Assembly (NCBI RefSeq): GCF_036669915.1
Contig: NC_089319.1
Span: 5,658,578-5,722,577, forward strand
Length of the DNA stretch: 64,000 nt
Source: Pocillopora verrucosa
Taxonomy: Eukaryota; Cnidaria; Anthozoa; Scleractinia; Pocilloporidae
Reading direction: 5' to 3'
Each line of letters opens with the position of its first letter. Position 1 is the first letter of the stretch. Made by a program: the position numbers and the translations under genes. Below are positions 12,201 through 21,209 of this stretch, piece by piece. The notes under the pieces are model-generated. The model saw only the letters and a program-made list of their open reading frames with translations. It was not told the origin of the DNA and made no database searches.

Positions 12201-15200
12201 CATCTTCTTGTACTAAACATCTGACCAGAAAATAAAATGTGAAGATTAAGGATGGCCCTTCTATTTTCATATGAGTTGAAATTTCCAATTGCAAATCTTC
12301 ATCAAGCACTTTTTGTTCGCTGAATCCAAATTCTGTCACATCACTTTGAATTTCTTCCTGAGCACTTTTGCTGGCTACATTCACAACAGTTTCAAGGATT
12401 TGTATTGCTTCTTTGTATCTTTTCTGTGACATCAGAATGGTGGCAAATGTGACCTGAGTTCCACAAGAACCAAGGTCTTGAGATTTCAATTCTTCCAGAA
12501 TAAGTTCTTCTGCCTTCTGGAGATATTCAGCTCTCTCTGAAGATTCCTCAGGATAGGTGTAAGAGGCTGCATGGTATGCACAAGCCAGATTTCCCTCTAG
12601 CAGCTTAAAATCAGGATGTTGGTCAGTCATTCCAAGGAGCTCTTGAAATAAAAGAAGGTAAAGCCGGCCATCTTGGATCAGGATTGCAGCTTCATTTAGA
12701 AAGTAAACAAGTGGCATGGGTCCAAGGAAATGGTTAAGCATAGGATACGAATCCATCAAAATCTGAACAGCACTTTTTGGTTGACCTTGGTTTAAGTACA
12801 GCAGACTCATTCTAAAGGTGGTTGTGAAAAACGCATCAAATGCAGAACTTCTAATGTCTCTGTGGACTTTGAACTTTTCCATGTCTTCCAAAACAAATGC
12901 AACATTTTTTCGAAAAACAAAGGGGATCTCTGTATTGCTGATAGCATTTGTGTCTGTAAACTTCAAAATTGGTGTTATGGGATCTTTCCTTATTTCAAGG
13001 AGCCTTGACTCCACATCTTTCCATTTCTCCTCTGGCACATTATCTACGAGATTATTGCCTGGTACAAAAAAGCTTGGGATGTTTCTTTGTTGAACACAAC
13101 AAATCAAACCATCAATCAGGTACAGCAAGCACTGTCCAGTATGAGTCTCCCAGAGGGCCTTTGGAACAACCTCACAAGCATAGAAAAACACAGTCTTCAA
13201 ACAGTATGAAGAAATCACCTCCAAATCTTTGAGACAAAGGTGCCGCAGCATTTTGAAATAGATATAACATTGACGTTGACCATCAGTTACAGCATTCCTT
13301 GCCATTCTTTTTTCTGTAACTGCAAAAGAAATTCTCCATTCTATGTCTGGATTGAGGCTGTGCTTGTGTGCAACTGGCACAACATGGCATCCCTCTGACA
13401 CAATGGATTCAATCAAATCATCTCCAAGCCAGTTTCCTTTTTTCACTCTTTGGACCCATTCAGTTGCCTCTGGGGGCCACTGCTTGACCTGAACTGCATA
13501 AACCATGTCAAGCGGAATCCTAACACCATAGGTTTGTATATTGTCAGCATTTAAGACAGTGGAATACTCAACTGACACTGCTGGACCATGAATACCAATG
13601 GATGTTTGGTCATCTCTAGATCTTCCACTGGTCATCTTCTTGAGAACTGAGCTCTGAATTCGGTGTCCGCTCAGGTATTTTTTATCATTGCAAGTCACAA
13701 CATCTTTTCGATCCTCACTGTGCTTTAGTAGCCTCACTCTGCAATAACCTGGATGAACATCATCAGATTCTAATATGGCTTGGTTATCCACATCTTGGAT
13801 TGGATCATTTGTGGATATCTGGAAATCATTCTCAACAAACAGTACATCTGCATCAACATAAGTGCCAAGATGAGAATCTACTTCATACGACATAGAATAA
13901 GGAATACTAAAGCCTTCTGTTGAACTGCCAACGGGTATTGCATTATTTATGTGTTTCTTTTCACAAAATGCTTTGAGCTGTGATTCTATGTCAATGTCTC
14001 GCTCTAAAGTTACCAGTCGCTGGGGCAGAAGAATGGTGATGATGTAAGACAAATGATGTGGGGAGAGGTTAGCTTTCTCATCCCATTCCTCTACTACAAA
14101 TGGCACTGCAAATAACAAAGTTTAGGAAACGTTAAATTGGTGTGGGATTTGCAGAGTCAGAGAGAGATCAAGTGTGGTGATAGGGTGGATTCTAATGTTG
14201 ATTACAGCTTTCAAGAAAGGTTAGCCTTAAAAAAATTTTGGTACTTTTCCATGCCAAGCGAAAAAAACTCTGGAAGACCATTAGAAAGTCGATTTTGTCT
14301 TGTAAACACGTTTTTTTCCCCTTACAATTCGTCTGGTTTGCTGATAATACGAACGAATAAAACACATTTCAGCCCTGGCAATAAACAACGAAACCTTCAT
14401 CAATTCTTATTGAATACCCATATACCTTTTTTATAATCTTTAAGGGGTTGCAGCGTCTATGCTCCTCAGTGTTAAAAGTTTAAGCTAACTTAAAGTAAGA
14501 AATTATAATTCCAGCAAACGTGATCGCGAGCCATACTGCATCCATTGTGTTAACAAGGTCCTCATCAACATCACATTACCCCAAGCCCGGAGTGAAGTTT
14601 CGAAGATTTTTTCTGTACCATTAGTAACGCCTATGAATTTTTTACATGCACGGTAGCGCCAAAAACACAACAAATGATCTTTCCAAACATACCTGATAAA
14701 CAAAGATCATTAATTTCTGCTGGAACATCTGACATACCGCTCTGCTCGGACATCACGATCAGGCTTCTGACATGTCTGCTCAAGTATTGATGTTTCCTTG
14801 TTAAATAAGGGGGGTTTGAAATATGTCAGCTTATAAGTCGTCTTAATTTTCTGTATTTTCCATGCTCCAAGCGAGCATGAGACTGTTTCAATCCGAGAGT
14901 AAGTGAAGAGTACACAACAACCTGTTTCCGGGTTCCGCGAAAAGAGAGAGCCCTGGGGACGAGGGTTAGTGACGTCACCATTGGAACATAAACAAGGAGT
15001 TCCTCTGATGTTGCCGTGTTTTAAGAGAAAGTGGGGATTCTTTACATCTCAGTTCCACTTTCGGTCGAAAACTAGATAGGAACGTTCTATTTCTTGCGGT
15101 GTTAGGGTCCTTGAAAGCGGTCGATTCGCAATTTTATGTGGTGTGGTCAATACAGCGTAACCGGAGGCCTTGGGCTGCGCGAACCTGCGAGAGATCTACA

Positions 15201-16515
15201 AGAGGTTTAGCAATGCCAGACTTTTCCCTCGCGCGGAAAAACGCGCGACCTGCAGCGATATTAGTGCCAGACTCCCCGCAAACCTCTCCCCGACTTGCCT
15301 TAAAAATTCCTGCGGGCGGAGGAACACGGGTCTTCCAGCGAAAATAATGAAGTCCTCTTTGCAACTTGTTGTGTTCCGAGGGATGTGACGAAAACTCAGA
15401 CCCAAAGAGCCAAGAGCTCAGTCCGTAAAAAGGAAAGATCCTCACGGACTGATGGTTCTGAGCAACATAATTCACTTTCTTTTGTTCTCCATCTCCAAAA
15501 TCGTCAATATGTAATTTCGTTATGGTCATTCTCAAAATGTGTGCTTTAAAGAGTACTACAAACCTTTCAGCAGGTGAGAACATGCGCAAATCTATTATCG
15601 TCTGAGTAACCATACTTATATCAAGTTGTCGACTCAGTTATCATATCAAAGGGCTATTAACTGGGGGACAATGTTGATTGTGGGGTCTGATATCATCTAA
15701 GGGTTTAGACGCTGAAAGTTTCGTCCTCGGGAATTTTTTGTTCTCAGTCGGGAGAAGCCCTTTTTTCTTTCAATTACACGCCCTTTGAAATTATTGTTTG
15801 ATGTCTCTCCTTTTTTTGGCGTACAGGAGTCGCCATTCCACCTAATCGCTGTGAAAGTGACTTGATACAAGCTCCTTGTGGTGCAAAACGACTATCAACC
15901 TGTGACTGGATTGTACTAAAATCAATGAGCAAGGTATTGTTGCAGAGAATGAAAGGTTTTTATCTACAATATCTATCCCTACGTTAGTTAAAGGCATCAC
16001 ACATCCTGGCATTCTCAAGTTGAAATCCCTTCTTCTTAGAGGCAGTCTTTCATCTTGCATCCTCTCGTGATTAAGGCCTTTTCTGGTTGGGTGAAGGTTG
16101 AACTAAAACTCTGAATTACCTCCCTTTAGGTTGGATAGAGGGTGAACTGACACAGGCTGTGAACGAATTTCGATTTCCAAACACGTAAAGTCAAAAGCAG
16201 TTGATCGGTAGAAAAGGCCATTCTGTTTACTGTTCAATTCAGCCATGTCAAAATCGTCGTGTTTGGTGAATGAAACTGAAACATGGAATGATTTAGTTCT
16301 TTTTTTTTCTCTCCCCCTATTAAAGTATACCAGCACCGTCTAATTCCCTTCTTTCTCTTCAGGATCAGTCACAGTCCAGCATGAGCCTTGTTCTACAGGT
16401 CCCCATTGGACAAATGGAACACAGTTTGCCTATCATAGCTCTTACTGTTTTCTCGACCATGGCTGGATGTGCACTGATTCTTCGGAACGCCATAGTAACA
16501 TCTTTTAAAATTTAA
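9224..16515 (+). CDS. PIGX: PIG-X, GPI mannosyltransferase I stabilising subunit
   Basis: Six exons: 9224-9378, 9844-10000, 10549-10643, 11116-11240, 15827-15933, 16363-16515 (stop TAA). They join in phase (2, 0, 2, 1, 0) to 263 residues, close to vertebrate PIG-X. PIG-X is an ER type I membrane protein that binds and stabilises PIG-M, which adds the first mannose to the GPI precursor. Visible: a signal peptide around residues 12-30 (LLSIIFIFFLSLESC), GFHRDLITYIEW, a QFPSGIYIDPDQ block typical of the family, a VLLPPPKVLGRC strand, a cysteine pair APC...STCDW, then VLQVPIG followed by one membrane helix (about 235-257) and a short tail. An upstream ATG at 9217 closes after five codons, which supports 9224. 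Intron 4 (11241-15826) carries another gene on the opposite strand. Confidence 0.87.
11477..11690. mobile_element. MITE with ttaaccctttataactccc terminal repeats
   Basis: About 214 bp in PIGX intron 4 with left end ttaaccctttataactcccagg and right end cctgggagtttaagggttaa, nearly exact complements. A TTAA at each end may include the target duplication. It is the best preserved copy of the family also at 7448 and 20034. Confidence 0.75.
11974..14753 (-). CDS. cGAS-like receptor / Mab-21 nucleotidyltransferase with helical C-terminal half
   Basis: Two exons: 14693-14753 (ATG at 14753; ends phase 1 at GTATGT) and 11974-14105 (after ...tttgcag), giving 730 residues. Residues 60-400 carry the Mab-21/cGAS nucleotidyltransferase signature: GSSTEGF at 80-86, the metal-binding pair DAD at 105-107, a third acidic residue in PLDMVYAVQVKQWP (D220), then the family blocks WRISF, QRQCYIYFKMLRH, YCLKTVFFYACE and SFFVPGNNLV. 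All three acidic positions are present, so catalysis is possible. The remaining ~300 residues are helical with TPR-like stretches (YKLLGYSYYQVGDKHKAKEAFMSAL near the end). Animal relatives sense nucleic acid and make cyclic dinucleotides; many coral paralogues are uncharacterised, so ligand and product are unknown. The gene sits inside PIGX intron 4, antisense to it. Confidence 0.85.
14754..15826. other. Right part of PIGX intron 4, upstream of the nested gene
   Basis: Holds the 5' region of the nested cGAS-like gene and then about 800 bp of CpG-rich sequence (15100-15420) with overlapping frames on both strands. The longest (15134-15613, minus) has no recognisable domain and no splice support. 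The nested gene's promoter is expected just right of 14753. I see nothing else definite. Confidence 0.4.
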
Positions 16516-16590
16516 ACGCTGAAACCTCTAAAGAGAATTTATGGTTGAATATGTGTCTTTGATATTTAGACCTTTGCTATGAAAATTTGT

Positions 16591-16596
16591 AATAAA
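16591..16596 (+). terminator. Polyadenylation signal AATAAA for PIGX
   Basis: AATAAA 76 bp after the PIGX stop codon, on the coding strand. This is the expected distance for a short 3' UTR; no transcript was available to confirm it. Confidence 0.45.
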
Positions 16597-17872
16597 GTCT
16601 AGAATTATTAAATTGAAGTTGCTGACAAATTCCTTTTAATTAGAAGGTTGAGGAATTCTTCGATTTGCGCACTAAATTCTGTTGAGTTTAATTCAATTTT
16701 CTTTCCAACAAATAAATGATCGATCGAGATTAATTAAATCTGTACATGTGGCCTTCTATTTTTCAGTATTTCTGTCTCAAAGTCTGATAATGAATTTAAT
16801 TAATTCCGAAAAATTTAGCTTTGTCTTTACTTTCCCAAGTCTACACCGTCAAAATGTTCGTTTCACACAGCAGAATATGCGCACTTCCTCTACTGCAAAA
16901 ACACATTCTTCGAGAAATCTAAATTACTTGGAACAGCCGCCACTTATGGCGTTGCAACGCTCTGTAAAAGTTAGCTAGTCCTCTTCATGCGTCTATGCAC
17001 ATAAGGCTTCGGAAAGAGAACGCCATTAATTTCTGTCGGTTGCTCGTCGGTCAAGCGGCCTCTATATCCAGCCTCTGTACCTCATTTTCCTCTGTATGGT
17101 TCTCCTCCAAGTTATTTTTCAACAGCCTCTCTTTCGTCGGCCGTCGGGAACCCATTAGAGGGCGACTCGGGGCAGGGCTGATGGTGGCATTCGGAGCTTA
17201 TGGCTGATCCATCGCCATCTTCTTCTCTGGACCTGCTGGGTGATGGGTTCTGTACCTGTTCTTCTATGCTGCTCACCGTTGGAGATGGAGTCAGGCTAAA
17301 AGATGCGATGAATTCTGAGAGCCGATATCTTAAAGAGCCAAAATTCCGAGGTAACAGGCTTCAACGAAAGATGGTTTACTTACTGAAGTAATGTTTTGGG
17401 TTCCCTGTAATCGGTTTTTGATAGCACGTTTAAGATAATAAGAGTGTTTCCTAATTTTTAAAAGTGTTCAAGTGAAATAAATTGAATTTAAGAGATAATC
17501 GATAGTTGCTGTTTCGATAGGTTACGGTGATTACATCATGCGCAAAAATTCGAACGAACAGAGCGCGCCAAAATAAATGCAAACGTCATAAAAGCAGAGA
17601 TCACTTTTCTTGCTCGAGTGTGCAAGTTTGTAAGAGATTGCGCTCCAGCTTACAGCTGAACAGTTAATGAGTTATCGTGAGCAAAAAAGGTTGAGAATTA
17701 CTTTGCTCGTGTGTTAGAGCGCACTAAAAACTTCCCCGAAATGGTTGGTGTGAATTCTGCTTTTTTTTATAGATAAGTGTTTTCTTCTTTTGAGAGGTTA
17801 CAGTTTATGATGCTTTGTTCAGTCCGTGCGTGGGTAAATCCTGTTCTTCTCATTTTAGGTAAAACTTGACCG
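16597..17872. other. Intergenic, no supported gene
   Basis: AT-rich sequence to about 16990, then a CpG-rich block (17000-17380) that may be a promoter or first-exon region. Short frames here (plus 16682-16978 and 17200-17391, minus 16995-17165) show no domain. The plus frame at 17200 ends at a possible donor (CCGAG|GTAACA), but its phase does not match the exon at 17875. Confidence 0.35.
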
Positions 17873-17874
17873 AA

Positions 17875-18024
17875 TTATTGATATTCGGCAAAGAAGGAAG
17901 AAAGAATACGAGGAATGGCCAGTCGGCTTTCACCAGATTTTCGCTACTGCCTTAACTGTCCTCACTGTGGGTTTTATTTCCAGAAAAAAGGTTTACAAGT
18001 TCCCTATTACATTCGGAAATCAAG
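17875..18024 (+). CDS. Putative internal exon of an unidentified small membrane protein
   Basis: After an acceptor (cattttag) the frame reads VKLDRIIDIRQRRKKEY, then EEWPVGFHQIF, a hydrophobic stretch ATALTVLTVGFIS, the basic turn RKKVYKFPIT, and ends at a strong donor (AATCAAG|GTAAGA, phase 1). The charged helix, single membrane segment and RKK stop-transfer look like real coding sequence. I do not recognise the family. A possible next exon begins in phase at 18555 (VLDERCIKG, stop about 25 codons on), overlapping the orphan frame at 18564 in another frame. The first exon was not found. Confidence 0.4.
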
Positions 18025-18563
18025 GTAAGAATTCTTTTTATTTACGTAATTACTTCGGTCTTCAATTGAAGAATTGGCGTTTTTAGTGGCGCGCTGCATT
18101 CGTAAGAGACAGCGATGCGGTAAAATATTAAAAAACGGCGTTGAAGAATGGACTGCTCTTTGATAAAAATTTATTTACTTCTTTGTTTATTTATCTTTAG
18201 TTGCTAAGATACGTGACGTGAAAATTTCCGAGATGTCAACGTAGCGAGCTAAAAACGTATCACTAATAAGATGGAACTGCTTGAAACTCGCGAGGGCGAT
18301 CGATTGCCTCTGTCTCTTAAACCTCGTGATTGTCTACATATTTAATCTCTTTAGAAATTTGCTATTCCTATGGTCATGTTCAAAAAGTCGTACGTTAAAC
18401 GCGCGCGCACGACGAAGCGTAAATTGGGCGCGCGTGAACGAACAAGAGACGCCTGGAAACTTGACGAAGGCTAACTTAAGGGGCGGGTGGAAAGGAAACA
18501 GCATTAGCGTGCGTTAACCCCTATTTGGAAACGAACAATGGGCTTCTCTGTCAGGTGTTTTAG

Positions 18564-20021
18564 ATGAGCGCTGTATTAAAGGTATTTGTTTCGAACAAGA
18601 ATACAGACAAATCTATTTACGAAAAAATAGATATTGAAGATCACGGCCGTTATCAGGTTATTTTTGTAATAATTTCAGTTTTGGAGAGCGAGAAGACACA
18701 AAAAGATGGGAAACGGGAAGAAAAAGAGGCTACAAATGTTACCCAGGAATTTAAAGGATCTAGTTCCTTTTGGAATAAATTCGACATGTTTAAAAGATAT
18801 CAAGGTCCAGGATGCGGAATCCTTAAATCAGTCGACCAAGAACTAAGAGAGCAGAACAATACAACGTCCTTCGAGGGAACAAAGAAACTGGACTTGAAGA
18901 GGCTCGTCATAGAGAATGGATTGTCTGCAGTGAAGGAGTCCTGTCATGATAACATTGCTGTCGACGCTGGTGCTGCGGTTGATGTTACGGCTAGATTTAA
19001 AGGTGTTAGTGCCGCTGTGGGTCATGGTTTTGCTGTTAGGGTCGATGACGATGATGCTGTGGTTGATTATGGTCCGGCCGGGGTTGATGATGGTGCGGTT
19101 GCGATCGATGATCTGGGTGTTGTTACTGATGATGTTGATGCTGTGGTTGATGGAGCCGCTGCTGATATTAATGACGTCCCTTCTGTGGCTAATGAAATTA
19201 TTGCTGAGATGAACGCTGTTGTCGTTTCTACGATTGACATTATCGCTGCTGGAATTAACATGGTTAAAAATATTGCAAGGCTTGACGCTACGCGTGCAGT
19301 CGAGACTCTTAGGGAAGGGTTTCTTGAAACACTCGTAAATGTTGTTGATGTAGGGGCGGATGGGTTTGATGAAATTATGGCTGCTGCTAATGAAGCTGAG
19401 GGTGCTGACATGGTTCGTGCCGTTGTTGCTACTGGATTTAATGTTTATGTTGACATTTACGATAGGATATTTCAGGCTTGCCTGGATTTTGTTGCTACAG
19501 GGGTGAATGGTTTCATTGACTCTGGGAATCGTCTTGTTGCTTCAAGTTTTCAGCAGGTGCCCTTCTTGGTGCATAATTTTCTCGCTGACATGGCTGAGGT
19601 TTGTGCTGCTGGGATTGATGGTTATGTCGCTCCAGGTTCATACAGAATTGTTCCTTACATGATTGATAGTGAAGGTGTTCTTGTCGATGATGGAACTGTT
19701 CCTGCTCTTCATCCTGTTCTTGCTGGTGTTTTACCTGATCGTCCCGGAACCACTGATCCTAGTGTTTTCATTCATTTTGGATATGGCACGGTTTATGCCG
19801 TTCTTGCTTCTGAGCACTTTGCAAGACACCGTAATCCTAAATTTATCGCTGCTGCTGCTTTGAGCGTTTTTATTGGTTTTGGTGTTCTGGCGCTTGAGGC
19901 TTACGGGAACGAACTTGACGAATCCGATCTCCAAATTGAGGAGTTGATGCAACTTTGGATAGAAGAACATGATAATAACAACTTTGATGAATCAGAAGAT
20001 GAAGGTTTTCATGAGGAATAG
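18564..20021 (+). CDS. Intronless 485-residue orphan protein, Ala/Val/Asp-rich
   Basis: Single open frame with ATG at 18564 and an in-frame TAG directly before it. Residues 1-120 are charged and ordinary looking (KREEKEATNV, FWNKFDMFKRYQ). Residues 130-210 are almost wholly A, V, D and G in short irregular repeats (AAVDVTA, DDAVVDY, GVDDGAVAIDD, DDVDAVVDGAA). Residues 210-400 continue as diverged repeats with small hydrophobic segments (NVVDVGADGFDEIM, LDFVATGVNGFID). Near 435-455 is a hydrophobic stretch (FIAAAALSVFIGFGVLALEA), and the tail is acidic (DESDLQIEEL...DESEDEG). No known domain is evident. The strand choice is supported by the long frame and charged tail, but a GNN-biased repeat could keep a frame open by chance. 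It may be a taxon-restricted gene or a non-coding repeat. Confidence 0.5.
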   Translation: MSAVLKVFVSNKNTDKSIYEKIDIEDHGRYQVIFVIISVLESEKTQKDGKREEKEATNVTQEFKGSSSFWNKFDMFKRYQGPGCGILKSVDQELREQNNTTSFEGTKKLDLKRLVIENGLSAVKESCHDNIAVDAGAAVDVTARFKGVSAAVGHGFAVRVDDDDAVVDYGPAGVDDGAVAIDDLGVVTDDVDAVVDGAAADINDVPSVANEIIAEMNAVVVSTIDIIAAGINMVKNIARLDATRAVETLREGFLETLVNVVDVGADGFDEIMAAANEAEGADMVRAVVATGFNVYVDIYDRIFQACLDFVATGVNGFIDSGNRLVASSFQQVPFLVHNFLADMAEVCAAGIDGYVAPGSYRIVPYMIDSEGVLVDDGTVPALHPVLAGVLPDRPGTTDPSVFIHFGYGTVYAVLASEHFARHRNPKFIAAAALSVFIGFGVLALEAYGNELDESDLQIEELMQLWIEEHDNNNFDESEDEGFHEE

Positions 20022-20033
20022 GAGACCACTGAA

Positions 20034-20230
20034 GTATAAGTGACCAAGACAAAATTTCTCCTTAAAAGTATCAATACGATATTAAATAGGCAAGTAATGA
20101 GAATAAAAAAAAATCACTTGAGGAAAATTAATTGATCCAATACCAAAATCTCCAAAGTAACATCATAAGAGTTGTATGGTAGACAGTAAAGAGAATTACA
20201 GATGAATTCTTGGGAGTGAAAGGATTAAGA
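20034..20230. mobile_element. Degenerate MITE (aaccctttaactccc family)
   Basis: Begins just after the orphan frame: gtgaccaagacaaaatttctcctta matches the interior of the 7448 element, and the right end is ttgggagtgaaaggattaa. The left terminal repeat has largely decayed. Confidence 0.5.
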
Positions 20231-21209
20231 TGACTATCTTTCGTAGTTGTTAATCCCGGTTCTTGTTGAACAAAGTTTGTTCATAGTCTGCTAACCCGAC
20301 TAAGGTTTCTAAATTTTTTTTGGTCGTTTTAAAGATGATTCTATAGCACTTGGAAAAAGTTGTGAAAACATGACGTTTCTGATGTGAAATAACTGGATTG
20401 AAGTATTTTGCTCTTTTCGGTGAACTAAAGTACTTGACACCAATCTTAAAAGACTACCAAAGAAAGCTCGACTGAAGAATTTCTCCTTCACTGCATGGCC
20501 AAAGGCTCCATTTTATATAATTACAAGGCATATAGGAAGGGAAACTAGGTAAATTACATCAAAATAAGGCTTAATTGAAAAATTAAATGGGAGGAAAGTT
20601 TCAAATGGTTTGATTGACCTCACTCTGATTTTCGTATTTGCGGAGGATTTTTAAATGCTGAAAGAAACTTCGGAAAAGCTGCAGTTCGGTAAGATGATTT
20701 TGATTAAAATCAATTTCCCTAGAAGGCTGACAGTAAACTTAAACCGGTTTTCCTAGCCTGCAAAACAAGCAGGTGACTACTAACAGAGGCGGGCGTAAAA
20801 CAGGGCGGAAACACGCTCTATCCTACCTTTAATTGTGTGGGACTGATACCCAACTTTTTGGCCTTGAAATTATCGCAAGCTCAGCGCAAAATTGATTTGA
20901 ACAAAATTTGCAGGTTTCATCTGGATCGCTTTTCGCGAAGTAACACTCAGAGGAAGTATAAGGACAGTTTCCTTCCTTCCCAATGCCACTACTCAAAACG
21001 CTGCACCGCTTTTCGATGCGTCCCTAAATATCGATTATAACTTTTAAAAAAATTCCCTCTCAGTTCCCTCTTTTTGAGACTATATAGACCGTGGCCGTAG
21101 TGAATACTTCGGTTTTGATTCAGCGAAACCACACATTAAATGAAAGGATACTAATCATAACTAGTTACTTATAAAAACCGTGCATATCAGTTATAAAACG
21201 CTTCAGTCT
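20231..21209. other. Intergenic and 3' flank of ABC copy A (type 1 flank)
   Basis: From about 20740 (aaaccggttttcctagcctg) to 21209 the sequence matches the 3' flank of copy C (about 40160-40637) nearly base for base, including tttgagactatatagaccgt. Copy D shares only the last ~70 bp of it (60837-60908). The first 500 bp are unique AT-rich sequence with no gene seen. Confidence 0.6.

Noticed and set aside
14503..14703. Minus frame of 66 codons as an exon of the cGAS-like gene
   Set aside because: It lies across the intron; the true first exon 14693-14753 uses another frame and splices in phase to 14105.
15134..15613. 159-codon minus frame
   Set aside because: CpG-rich stretch open in several frames on both strands, no domain, no splice context.
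18946..19411. Overlapping long frames inside the orphan gene, both strands
   Set aside because: Shadows of the GNN-rich repeat; the plus frame 18564-20021 is much longer and has ordinary composition at both ends.
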